Source: an uncultured Akkermansia sp.
Lineage (GTDB): Bacteria; Verrucomicrobiota; Verrucomicrobiia; Verrucomicrobiales; Akkermansiaceae
Direction of reading: 5' to 3'
Length of the DNA stretch: 51,156 nucleotides
Assembly: GCA_947631435.1 (NCBI GenBank)
Contig: CANRLM010000005.1
Location: 1-51,156, forward strand
Under the pieces are notes generated by a model, which was not told the origin of the DNA, searched no databases, and saw nothing but the letters and a program-made list of their open reading frames with translations. The position numbers were made by a program, and so were the translations under genes. Positions 25,013 to 32,904 of this stretch are shown here, piece by piece (position 1 is the first letter of the stretch; each line of letters opens with the position of its first letter).

Positions 25013-26611
25013 ATGCAGACTGATTTGCTCGTTATCCTGGCATACTTCTGCGCGATTTTCAGCATCGGGCTTTACGCGGGGCGTCGCCAGGACAGCTTGG
25101 AAAGTTATGCGCTGGGCAATAGAAGTCTCCCGTGGTGGGCAATTCTCGCCTCTATCATCGCTGCTGAAATTAGCGCCGCTTCCTTTCTCGGTACCCCGGG
25201 CGAGGGGTTTGTGCTGCGCAATTTCACCTACGTTCAGCTTGGTATCGGAACTCTGCTGGGACGCATCATCGTGGGGAAATTTTTCCTGCGTCCCTTCTAT
25301 CACTACCGAGTGGTTTCCATCTATGAGTATTTGGAGAAACGATTTGGAGTGCTGACGCGACGCTGCGCCAGCGTTGTGTTTCTGATTTCTCGAGTACTGG
25401 CCAGCGGGACGCGTCTTTTCTTTGCGGGCATCCTTTTGGTCATCGCCTACTGCTTCCTCACCGGGAGAGAATCAGCAAGCGAACACGAGACGGTGCTCAT
25501 CTACTTCGCAGCGCTCACTTTTATCACCATCGTCACTACCATCTACACCACACTGGGCGGCCTTAAAGCCGTGGTGTGGACTGATGTGCTTCAGGCCTGC
25601 ATTCTCGCGATTTCTGTGGTTTCGACGGTTGTGTTCCTCTTTGTGAGCATCATGGGCGATGGCTCCTTCAGCGACGCATGGAGTACCATCGTTGCAACGA
25701 TTTCTGACTCTTCTCAGAACCCTTGTCACCACACTCCGCTCTCTCCCTGGCGTGTCTTCGATCTCGGCATCACCGGCAAAGGGCTTGCGGAAGATCTTCG
25801 CTCCATTCTTACCGGAGAGTACACGATCTGGTCCGCCATTTTGGGCGCCACTTTTATCACGATGGCCACCATGGGGACGGACCAGGATATGGTGCAGCGC
25901 ATGCTCGCTGCGCGCAACCGCAGCACCGGTTCGCGAGCCATCATTATATCCGGCGTTCTGGATATGCCCATCGTGATGGTCTTCCTGGCCTGCGGAATGT
26001 TGGTATTCGTCTTTTACCAGACGCAGGGCATATCTCCGCCGGAACGTGCGATTGAGATTTTCCCTTCTTTTATCATCCACTATCTTCCCGCCGGTCTGCG
26101 CGGCCTGCTCATCGCGGCTCTACTGGCTACGGCAATGGGCTCTCTCTCCACCGCTCTGAACGCTCTCGCAACTACGGCTACGCGCGATTGGTACCTGGGC
26201 GTTTGGAGACCGGATGCCTCAGAGGAGCAAACTCTTCGCGCCGCGAGACTGTTGACTGTGGGCTTTGCCCTGCTGCTTATTGTGGTCGGTTCTGCCACAG
26301 CCTGGTACAGTGTGATGGACCCGACTATTCGTATCCTCCCTATCGCTCTCGGCATTTTTGGCTACACCTACGGGTCTTTGCTCGGCATTTTTCTACTTGG
26401 TATGCTCACTCGCTACCGCGGTTGTGACTTCGGCAATATCCTTGCCATGTTCGCTGGATTTGCTGCGGTGATGACGCTGGAGTTTCTAGGTCGCCGCGGG
26501 GCGATTCCTCTCATTGCCTTTCCCTGGCGCGTAACCATAGGAACCATGGTAACATTCTGCACAGGAGCGGTCTTCGCTTCCCGTACACACCAACCTCTGC
26601 CGGATAAATAA
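25013..26611 (+). CDS. Sodium:solute symporter (SSS family)
   Basis: A 532-residue integral membrane transporter with about 13 helices. The N-terminal YALGNRSLPWWAILASIIAAEISAASFLGTPG region carries the usual SSS pattern for the first sodium and substrate site, and GTDQDMVQRMLAARN and RGLLIAALLATAMGSLSTALNA are the central family signatures. Substrates of the family include sugars, proline, pantothenate and sialic acid; the sequence here does not decide. It lies 45 bases after pyrG and 54 bases before pyrD, which has its own promoter. No Shine-Dalgarno is seen before ATG 25013. Confidence 0.88.
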   Translation: MQTDLLVILAYFCAIFSIGLYAGRRQDSLESYALGNRSLPWWAILASIIAAEISAASFLGTPGEGFVLRNFTYVQLGIGTLLGRIIVGKFFLRPFYHYRVVSIYEYLEKRFGVLTRRCASVVFLISRVLASGTRLFFAGILLVIAYCFLTGRESASEHETVLIYFAALTFITIVTTIYTTLGGLKAVVWTDVLQACILAISVVSTVVFLFVSIMGDGSFSDAWSTIVATISDSSQNPCHHTPLSPWRVFDLGITGKGLAEDLRSILTGEYTIWSAILGATFITMATMGTDQDMVQRMLAARNRSTGSRAIIISGVLDMPIVMVFLACGMLVFVFYQTQGISPPERAIEIFPSFIIHYLPAGLRGLLIAALLATAMGSLSTALNALATTATRDWYLGVWRPDASEEQTLRAARLLTVGFALLLIVVGSATAWYSVMDPTIRILPIALGIFGYTYGSLLGIFLLGMLTRYRGCDFGNILAMFAGFAAVMTLEFLGRRGAIPLIAFPWRVTIGTMVTFCTGAVFASRTHQPLPDK

Positions 26612-26615
26612 TCTG

Positions 26616-26644
26616 TTGCAATCTCAGCGACGCTATGGTAGAGT
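26616..26644 (+). promoter_or_regulatory. Promoter of pyrD
   Basis: TTGCAA at 26616-26621, 17-base spacer, TAGAGT at 26639-26644. The start GTG at 26666 is 21 bases downstream and has AAGAAGG in front, so a short leader with a ribosome binding site is expected. Confidence 0.6.
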
Positions 26645-26665
26645 GCCTTCAAGTAAGAAGGCAAC

Positions 26666-27712
26666 GTGAACCCCATTCTCTATAATCCAGTCAAGCAGAT
26701 CCTTTTTTGTTTCTCCCCCGAGGCAGTGCACGAGCCTACTCTTGCTATGTTGCGCGTGGGAGAGAGGTTGGGTCTCCTGCAGCTTCTCTGCGGTAAGCCG
26801 GTGGATGATCCCGTTGAAGTGATGGGGCTTCGGTTTCCAAATCGCGTCGGTCTTGCTGCCGGCATGGACAAGCAGGGGAACACCGTGGATGCCTTCGGAG
26901 CTCTCGGTTTCGGTTTTGTCGAGGTCGGCACTCTCACCCCGCGCCCTCAGCCCGGCAACCCTCATCCTCGCCTCTTCCGTTGCGTTCCCCAGCGGGCAAT
27001 TATTAATCACATGGGTATCAACAACCCGGGAATCGACCGAGGCGTGGAAAATTTAGCTTCCCGCCGCCATTTCCGCGGTATCCTCGGCGTGAATATCAGC
27101 AAAAATAAAGTCACGCCGAATGATGAGGCTCGCATTGATTACCTGGCCTGTTTGCGTGCTGCATGGCCGGTAGCGGATTACGTGGCGATCAATTTTTCCT
27201 GCCCGAATGTCCCCAATCTCTGCGAATTGGCTAAAGCAGAGAAAGCTGCGGATTTACTGGCCTCTCTCAAGAGTGAGCAGGCTAACCTGTCCCAGGAAAC
27301 AGGTAGATATGTTCCCATCGTGATGAAGGTATCACCTGATATGAGTGAACAACAGATCCGCGAACTCGCCCACGTTTTCCAGGACTGCCAGTTGGATGGC
27401 CTCATCTGCACCAATACAACAACCTCTCGCAAAGGGGTAGAGGGACATCCCTCCGCCGCCGAAAAAGGCGGACTCTCCGGGGCGCCGCTCTACAACCGCT
27501 CCAACGAAACCCTCGAGGCTTTCGCCAAGGAGCTGCGCGGCAGTATTCCTATCATCGGAGTGGGCGGTATTTTCTCTGCGGAGGATGCGGTGCAGAAGAT
27601 GAAACTTGGTGCAAGTCTCGTGCAGCTCTACACGGGCTTTGTCTATCGTGGTCCGGCTCTCATTCGGACCTGTGCCCATGCCCTGCGCGACTTTGTCGCC
27701 TCCTCCCGGTAG
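26666..27712 (+). CDS. pyrD: Dihydroorotate dehydrogenase, class 2-like
   Basis: The 348-residue flavoenzyme oxidises dihydroorotate to orotate. The N-terminal extension (about 45 residues, with YNPVKQILFCFSPEAVHEPTLAMLR) and the GLAAGMDKQGNTVDAFGALGFGFVEVGTLTPRPQPGNPHPRLFR segment are those of the membrane-associated, quinone-reducing class 2. The catalytic segment, however, reads INFSCPNVPNL with C179 where class 2 enzymes have serine (ISSPNTPGL); cysteine is the base of class 1 enzymes. The FMN-binding end GVGGIFSAEDAVQKMKLGASLVQLYTG is normal. The GTG start with its AAGAAGG fits the family N-terminus. Confidence 0.92.
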   Translation: MNPILYNPVKQILFCFSPEAVHEPTLAMLRVGERLGLLQLLCGKPVDDPVEVMGLRFPNRVGLAAGMDKQGNTVDAFGALGFGFVEVGTLTPRPQPGNPHPRLFRCVPQRAIINHMGINNPGIDRGVENLASRRHFRGILGVNISKNKVTPNDEARIDYLACLRAAWPVADYVAINFSCPNVPNLCELAKAEKAADLLASLKSEQANLSQETGRYVPIVMKVSPDMSEQQIRELAHVFQDCQLDGLICTNTTTSRKGVEGHPSAAEKGGLSGAPLYNRSNETLEAFAKELRGSIPIIGVGGIFSAEDAVQKMKLGASLVQLYTGFVYRGPALIRTCAHALRDFVASSR

Positions 27713-27730
27713 GAGGTTTCTGGGTTGTTT
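27699..27730 (+). terminator. Possible terminator after pyrD
   Basis: CCTCCT/AGGAGG with a six-base loop overlaps the pyrD stop codon and is followed by T-rich sequence (TTTC, then TTGTTTTT). The T-run is interrupted, so efficiency is uncertain. A second A/T-rich palindrome, AAAGGAAA/TTTCCTTT, follows at 27747-27763. Confidence 0.4.
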
Positions 27731-27896
27731 TTGCCCCTCTATCAGGAAAGGAAAATTTCCTTTTGTTATCGATTGCTTCCGGAGTTGATTATGAAATTTT
27801 GCGAACGAGGTGAACCCTTTTGGCCGGAGAAAGAGAAGAGCAAGTCGATGCTGGGAACAGATGCTCGTGTGCCAGTTTGAATGATGAAATTTAAGC

Positions 27897-27925
27897 TTGA
27901 CCTTCAGGGTATACTGGAGTAGCCT
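27897..27925 (+). promoter_or_regulatory. Promoter of lpxR-resB-ccsA, leaderless
   Basis: TTGACC at 27897-27902, 17-base spacer, TAGCCT at 27920-27925; ATG 27933 follows after exactly seven bases. Confidence 0.65.
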
Positions 27926-27932
27926 GCTGCCT

Positions 27933-28904
27933 ATGGGGATGATTCCTGTTTTGGTTTACGCAGCGGCAGCCGGGTTAGCAACTGCCGCGGATACTGTCCC
28001 TCTGCCCGGCGAACCGGGGTACACGGAGGCACCGCGTCACCATTTTCGCGGCATTTTTGAGAACGACTCCATTTCTAATGCCGACCGCAATTATTCCCAT
28101 GGCACTCGCCTGGATTATCTTTACTCCCCGAGTTCTTCTCGCGCGTATGGACTTAGTCTTATGCAGACTATGTACACTCCTGAGACTCACACTTTCGGAA
28201 GAGTGGAGGGAGAACACCCCTATTGCGGCTACCTTGCCCTTGGCGGGGCTTTCATGACACGCGGGGTGGATTTTGGCAGCAGCACGGAGTTGCAGATCGG
28301 GGTAACGGGGAATGCCTCCCTTGCGGGCAAGACTCAGAATGCTGTTCATGAGCTTTTTGGCATGGAAAAATGGTGCGGATGGACCGATCAAATTCATTCT
28401 GAGGTTACTTTTCAGCTCAGTTCACGGCAGGTATGGCGTGTTCCGGCTATGGAACGCGAGTTGAAAAACGACTGGGAAACCGATGGCGCCTTTCAGCTTT
28501 ACGAAACGGCCGGATCTTTCAGTGTGGCAGGCAATGTCGGTCTTTTCTTCCGTATCGGTCGTAACTTGCCGCCTTCTTTGAGTAGCAACAATATCCAACC
28601 GACTCATTTTGCGCTTAATCCTCTGCTCAAGCCGGATTACCGCCGCGATGCGCCCTCCTATTTTCTGCTGGCGGGGGTCAGCGGGGGGTATGTGGCTCGA
28701 GATTTAACAATTGACGGTGGCCTCTTCCATGATTTTGAGCGGAGCTGCAGCCGGACGCCGTGGCAGATAGAAGCCCAGCTGGGAGTGGGAGCTTCGTACC
28801 ATGGAATCGACTATTACTGCGGAATTTTGCTGCACAGTCGCACCTATCGAACCCAGGATGAAAGCTCGCTCATGGGCGTCTTCTCTCTTTCCTGGCACTG
28901 GTGA
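27933..28904 (+). CDS. Lipid A deacylase LpxR family (DUF2219) outer-membrane protein
   Basis: The 323-residue protein has a signal peptide (MGMIPVLVYAAAAGLATAA) and reads as an outer-membrane beta-barrel. The LpxR motifs are present: FENDSISNADRNYSHGTRLDY with the catalytic N44-D45 pair, EHPYCGYLALGG, and QNAVHELFGMEKWCGWTDQIHSE carrying the family histidine. In Salmonella LpxR removes the 3'-acyloxyacyl chain of lipid A; activity here is inferred. The start is set by the leaderless promoter and the signal peptide; the frame is open back to 27897, but that part is promoter. The stop overlaps the resB start (TGATG). Confidence 0.85.
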   Translation: MGMIPVLVYAAAAGLATAADTVPLPGEPGYTEAPRHHFRGIFENDSISNADRNYSHGTRLDYLYSPSSSRAYGLSLMQTMYTPETHTFGRVEGEHPYCGYLALGGAFMTRGVDFGSSTELQIGVTGNASLAGKTQNAVHELFGMEKWCGWTDQIHSEVTFQLSSRQVWRVPAMERELKNDWETDGAFQLYETAGSFSVAGNVGLFFRIGRNLPPSLSSNNIQPTHFALNPLLKPDYRRDAPSYFLLAGVSGGYVARDLTIDGGLFHDFERSCSRTPWQIEAQLGVGASYHGIDYYCGILLHSRTYRTQDESSLMGVFSLSWHW

Positions 28905-30004
28905 TGAAGTTACTTTCCTCCTTCATACGCGCTGCCACGCTCAAGTTGCCGGCTGGGTTGCTTTTTCTGGCTCATTACGCGGCGCCCGTTCTGATGGCGT
29001 TGATTGCGCTTCTTCTCGTGCGCGACCATCCAGAGACGTACCACAGCGGTTTAATGCTCGGGCTGGGAATCGCGTCGGGACTGGTCTGCTTCATCGGGGC
29101 CTACGCGCTTGCCCGGCGGCATTTCCTTCGCCTGCTTGCGGGGCTGTTCCTCCTTGGTTTGGCTGCTCTGGCATTGCCCGGCTTGCTTTTTTTTGGAGAG
29201 GAAGCTGTTCACTTTGCACGCCTCGGGGGGGCCATGTGGTTCGGCGTGGTCGGTATGGCGTGTCTCGCGTTCGTATCCCTCATGATCGCAGGTGTGCTGG
29301 GGTACCTCGGCTTTCGCGCCATGCGCGCTCCCGGACTCTGGACTGCCGCGATGCATCTTTTCATCGTGTGCCTTCTGATAGGTGTTTATACCGATTTTTA
29401 CCGCGCGTGGGAAGCGCCCATCACCTGTTTGGTCGGCGGTTCGGCATATCCCGCGGGAGAGCAGCCTTTCTCCGTGCAGGTGGAAAGCTATGAGGTGAAG
29501 ACTTATGAAGGTGGGGAGACTTATTCTCTGTTGCGCCACGATAAGGGACGCTGGCAATTTGTCGGAAGTCCGAAGCGCGATGGCCCCTTCGTGCGACTGG
29601 GCTCCGAGAGCTGGCCACTGACGAGTTTGCTCCCGGCGCCGAAGGAAGCCGGAGGTTCGACGCAAAGGTACCGGCTGCTTCCCGGCTCCCCTCCGCGCTT
29701 GCTGCTTCAGCATGTCGCCCCCGTGCGCGAATACATTGCTTCTTGCCGCCTCAAACCCACAGTCAATTCTGGGCTGTCATTTGCAGACGGCGAGGGGCAG
29801 TTCCGCCTGCGCGTGAATGAGCCCATTTCATTCAACGGTTGGTTGGTGTACCTGCTGAGCGCGGATGCATCCGGGAAACGCGTGCAGCTCCTCTTGCGGC
29901 GGTCGCCCGGCCGTCCCTTTATTTACATCGGAGCCGTCGGGTTGGCGCTCTGTTCGTTCGTATGGGGGTTTGCGCCCCAAGGAGAAAGGATTGCCGCAGC
30001 ATGA
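28904..30004 (+). CDS. ResB-like cytochrome c biogenesis protein
   Basis: A 366-residue membrane protein with about six predicted membrane segments, a soluble domain (about residues 185-325) and a last membrane segment. The stretch FRLRVNEPISFNGWLVYLLSADASG...RSPGRPFIYIGAVGLALCSF matches the end of ResB/Ccs1, where substrate and heme are presented outside the membrane. With CcsA it forms the system II machinery that attaches heme to apocytochrome c. The start overlaps the lpxR stop, and ccsA overlaps its end by four bases. The front half is hydrophobic and poorly conserved, so the call rests on the C-terminal part and the partner. Confidence 0.8.
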   Translation: MKLLSSFIRAATLKLPAGLLFLAHYAAPVLMALIALLLVRDHPETYHSGLMLGLGIASGLVCFIGAYALARRHFLRLLAGLFLLGLAALALPGLLFFGEEAVHFARLGGAMWFGVVGMACLAFVSLMIAGVLGYLGFRAMRAPGLWTAAMHLFIVCLLIGVYTDFYRAWEAPITCLVGGSAYPAGEQPFSVQVESYEVKTYEGGETYSLLRHDKGRWQFVGSPKRDGPFVRLGSESWPLTSLLPAPKEAGGSTQRYRLLPGSPPRLLLQHVAPVREYIASCRLKPTVNSGLSFADGEGQFRLRVNEPISFNGWLVYLLSADASGKRVQLLLRRSPGRPFIYIGAVGLALCSFVWGFAPQGERIAAA

Positions 30005-30753
30005 ACGCTTTTATCGTCATCTTCACTTCGGCATCTGCGGTGGCTTTCTCCGCGGCCTGTGCGGCATTCTGTCTGCTCAGTGGGCGGCGAGGCAATTATT
30101 TTCTGCTTTTCGGTTGGGGCTTCTGCATCCTTTTGTTCGTCTCGAATGCTGTTGCGGCTCAGGCTCCCCCCTTTGGCAACATGCGCCACGTGCTCTGCTT
30201 CTTTCCACTGGCTCTCGCGCCGGCTTGGTGGTTGCTCGTTCGGAAACGTCATCTTCCTCTTGACGGGCCTATTGCCGGAGCCGCTGTTGTTTCGCTCATC
30301 GGCGCACTCTGTATGCCTCTCCAGGCCGGATGGCGACAAGCTCCTGCCCTGCAATCCCCCTGGTTTGTGCCGCATGTAGTGAGCTATGTGATTTCCTACG
30401 GTCTCCTGGCGATTTCTTTCGTATGCGCCGTCGGGGCTTTCGGCGGGAAGCGCGATTTGCGTCTGCGTGCCGCCGATGCCGCAGCTCGCTTCGCCTTCCC
30501 TTTTATGACTTTCGGTTTGTGCAGTGGCGCTCTGTGGGCCGATGTGGCATGGGGTCGTTACTGGTCGTGGGACATCAAAGAAGTGTGGTCTCTCATCACC
30601 TGGCTGGTCTATCTCACGTACTTCCACTTGTTCACCGGTGAGGCCAGAGAACGCCGCGGTTTGCTTATTCTGGGCTTTGTCTGCGTCATCATCACCTTCG
30701 TGGTTGTCAATTTTGCGCCGTCTTCCGAGTCCCTGCACAGCTACGCTCGATAA
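30001..30753 (+). CDS. ccsA: Cytochrome c biogenesis protein CcsA
   Basis: This 250-residue integral membrane protein handles heme for system II cytochrome c maturation. The tryptophan-rich WWD motif is clear (WADVAWGRYWSWDIKEVWSLITWLVYLTYFH), flanked by the candidate heme-ligand histidines in PHVVSYVISYG, in the YFH that ends the motif, and in the C-terminal LHSYA. About eight membrane helices are expected. ATG 30001 overlaps the resB stop (ATGA), so the pair is translationally coupled. It is the last gene of the lpxR operon; the next gene has its own promoter. Confidence 0.9.
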   Translation: MNAFIVIFTSASAVAFSAACAAFCLLSGRRGNYFLLFGWGFCILLFVSNAVAAQAPPFGNMRHVLCFFPLALAPAWWLLVRKRHLPLDGPIAGAAVVSLIGALCMPLQAGWRQAPALQSPWFVPHVVSYVISYGLLAISFVCAVGAFGGKRDLRLRAADAAARFAFPFMTFGLCSGALWADVAWGRYWSWDIKEVWSLITWLVYLTYFHLFTGEARERRGLLILGFVCVIITFVVVNFAPSSESLHSYAR

Positions 30754-30767
30754 TACGCAAGGTATTC

Positions 30768-30796
30768 TTGCCACAGCTCGGGTGATCTGGTAGGAT
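30768..30796 (+). promoter_or_regulatory. Promoter of the prepilin peptidase gene, leaderless
   Basis: TTGCCA at 30768-30773, 17-base spacer, TAGGAT at 30791-30796; ATG 30804 follows after exactly seven bases. Confidence 0.7.
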
Positions 30797-30803
30797 ACAC
30801 ACC

Positions 30804-31913
30804 ATGCCGGATATGGGATTCATGGATATTGCTGTCATTCTTCCTCTGGGTTTTGCGCTCATTGGCGCTTGCATCGGGTCGTTCCTCAACGTGGTGATCT
30901 ATCGCATCCCGCGAGGCATGAGCGTGAATAATCCGCGCCGCTCGTTTTGTCCCTCCTGTGGCAAGCCCATTCCCTTGTATCTGAATTTCCCCATCGTCAG
31001 CTGGATCTGCCTGCGTGGGAGAAGCGCTTGCTGCGGGAAACCCATCAGCCCACGCTATATGCTTGTGGAGCTTTCCTGCGCACTGCTGTTTGGTTTCACC
31101 GCGTGGGAGCTGGACTTCGAGCCTGTTGCTGTGCAGTCTTTCGTGTGCCTGTGGATGGCTTGCATGCTCAGCATGCTGATGATGGATGCGAGGGATATGA
31201 TTGTGTATCCTCCGCTGGCAATGATTGGCGCTTTCCTTGGGATTCTCACCGCCGTTTGTGCCCCGGAGCTTGTCGAGCCCGCAGCTTTTTCCCCACTACA
31301 TGGAGTCGTGTTCAGCGTAACCGGCATGGCGACGGGGTTTCTGATTTTCCGTCTCATCGCCCTGGTTGGGCGCCTTGTCTTCGGCCACCGCAGCGTGCAT
31401 TTCAAATCTCCGCAGCCCTGGCGCCTCTGTCAGGAAGGGGATGATGTCCTTATGACTATCGGAGAGCAGCGCATCTTCTGGTCTCAGCTTTTCACCGGGA
31501 AAAATTGCTCCATCACGCTGCAAAAGGCAGTGATTTCGGCGTGCTCTTTGCCGGACGGCGTGTCGTCTTTGCGCTTCGCGGAAGATGCTCTCATTTTGCC
31601 GGACGGCATTCGCCGTAGTTTGGAAGATTTTGATTGCCTGAGCGGTACGTGCGAATCGTACTCAATGGAACGAGAGGCTATGGGCAGGGGTGATGCATGG
31701 ATCGCCATGGCTATCGGCGCTCTCTGCGGCTGGCAGGGTGTGCTCTTCGCTCTCGTTGGCGGCAGCTTTATTTCTCTTTTCTTCGCTCTTATTCTACGGG
31801 TGCGGCGTGGAGTCCCCATGCCCTTTGGCCCGGCACTCATCCTCGCAGCGTGGATCTGGTTCTTCTTCGGCCAGCAGCTGTTGATGAGTTACCTTGACCT
31901 CATCGGAGCTTAA
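30804..31913 (+). CDS. Prepilin peptidase (A24 family) with a large insert
   Basis: This inner-membrane aspartic protease cleaves and usually N-methylates type IV pilin or type II pseudopilin precursors. The N-terminal GSFLNVVIYRIP and the cysteine-bearing cytoplasmic loop (CPSCGKPIPLYLNFPIVSW...CCGKPISPRYMLVE) are typical. The catalytic aspartates are D128 in MDARDMIVYPP and D297 in GRGDAWIAMAIGALCGW. They are 169 residues apart, about 100 more than in common members: residues about 195-290 form an extra hydrophilic segment. The length is 369 residues. No pilin genes are nearby. Its stop codon overlaps that of the convergent thioesterase gene. Confidence 0.9.
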   Translation: MPDMGFMDIAVILPLGFALIGACIGSFLNVVIYRIPRGMSVNNPRRSFCPSCGKPIPLYLNFPIVSWICLRGRSACCGKPISPRYMLVELSCALLFGFTAWELDFEPVAVQSFVCLWMACMLSMLMMDARDMIVYPPLAMIGAFLGILTAVCAPELVEPAAFSPLHGVVFSVTGMATGFLIFRLIALVGRLVFGHRSVHFKSPQPWRLCQEGDDVLMTIGEQRIFWSQLFTGKNCSITLQKAVISACSLPDGVSSLRFAEDALILPDGIRRSLEDFDCLSGTCESYSMEREAMGRGDAWIAMAIGALCGWQGVLFALVGGSFISLFFALILRVRRGVPMPFGPALILAAWIWFFFGQQLLMSYLDLIGA

Positions 31914-32629
31914 TCGCCCCATTCCAGCAGCATTCTCGCACGCAGCTTTTCCCCGCCGCAGACAATGTGTTCGGTGATTTTGCCTGCCCCGCGATGGCGG
32001 ATGCTCAGAGGTTCCCCCTGCGCGCTTTCGTGCTTGTACTGCACATGGATGCGCCGCAGCGTTGTTCCCGGAGCCGTCGGCAACGTATCGAGAGCCCAGG
32101 TGAGATAGGCAGAGTTATTGATGTGTCCGTTGAAATCAATATCTCGGCGGGATGTGATCATGTGGGCCGTGCCGAGGTCCTGTGCCCCTTCCTCCGGTAG
32201 CTCGGGCACCGAGCTCTGTATCGTGGGCGCACATTCCTCCGGCACTTCCAGCTCAGCGCGCTTCAGCGGCATAGGACGCCGCGTCTTGATATCGATGAGC
32301 ACCCACATCAAATCGGCTCGCCCGATGATCTCTCCTCTTGCATCACTCATCTCCACAAAACGCCTTGCTTGCAGAGGACTAGCCTTGCCGGTGTTCGTGC
32401 GTAAATTCACGAGCTCTTTCCAGCGCGGGCGTCGCAGCAATTCAAAATCGCCCTGCACCTCGACCCAGATCATGCCTCGTTCAAGCACCCAATCATAGCC
32501 CATCCTGTTGTGGGAGGCGTGCAACTCTGCCATTTCCTGGCAGAAGAGCAGGTAATATTCCGGCTTGAGCAGCAAATCTGCTCCGCACTCATAGCTTGCG
32601 ATCGTATGTGGCAGCATCAGGTCTTCCAT
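31910..32629 (-). CDS. Acyl-ACP thioesterase (FatA/FatB type)
   Basis: The 239-residue protein has the double hot-dog layout of acyl-ACP thioesterases, which release free fatty acids from acyl carrier protein. The first half holds ASHNRMGYDWVLERGMIWVEVQGDFELLRRPRWKE; the second holds the catalytic region RRDIDFNGHINNSAYLTWALDTLP with the D-x-N-x-H pattern. ATG 32629 is placed by the promoter seven bases upstream; upstream in-frame codons would be read through the promoter. The gene is alone on its strand. Substrate chain length is not readable. Confidence 0.85.
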   Translation of the reverse strand: MEDLMLPHTIASYECGADLLLKPEYYLLFCQEMAELHASHNRMGYDWVLERGMIWVEVQGDFELLRRPRWKELVNLRTNTGKASPLQARRFVEMSDARGEIIGRADLMWVLIDIKTRRPMPLKRAELEVPEECAPTIQSSVPELPEEGAQDLGTAHMITSRRDIDFNGHINNSAYLTWALDTLPTAPGTTLRRIHVQYKHESAQGEPLSIRHRGAGKITEHIVCGGEKLRARMLLEWGD

Positions 32630-32636
32630 GCCCTCC

Positions 32637-32665
32637 ATTCTACCATAGCATGCCCGCCGTGGCAA
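32637..32665 (-). promoter_or_regulatory. Promoter of the thioesterase gene, leaderless
   Basis: On the minus strand TTGCCA (32665-32660), 17-base spacer, TAGAAT (32642-32637); ATG 32629 follows after exactly seven bases. Confidence 0.7.
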
Positions 32666-32834
32666 GAAGTAGAGTCAAAGCAATCGCTTTCTCTCTTGAT
32701 GCGGTCCGGCTTGCGCTTTACATCTACTTATGTGACTTTGTTTCTGTTTTGCTTGAGATTTGCCTCCGCTACTACTTCTCAAAATGCGAGTAACGTGCTA
32801 ACCATCATTTTTTGCTTCGGTAAACACATTCCCT

Positions 32835-32849
32835 AATGCGTTTGCCCTG
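32835..32849 (+). repeat. End of the dispersed element (solo right end)
   Basis: AATGCGTTTGCCCTG matches the right end of the intact element at 48109-48123 in 14 of 15 bases. The matching left end was not found in the preceding 280 bases, which hold the thioesterase promoter. The -35 box of the next gene starts 19 bases later. Confidence 0.55.
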
Positions 32850-32868
32850 AGCGGTAGCAAGGCACAGC

Positions 32869-32897
32869 TTGACATGTGGGAAGTAGGCAAGTACAAT
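32869..32897 (+). promoter_or_regulatory. Promoter of the AGCS transporter gene, leaderless
   Basis: TTGACA at 32869-32874, 17-base spacer, TACAAT at 32892-32897. The in-frame ATG at 32896 overlaps the -10 box and cannot be in the mRNA; GTG 32905 follows after exactly seven bases. Confidence 0.7.
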
Positions 32898-32904
32898 GCG
32901 CGAG

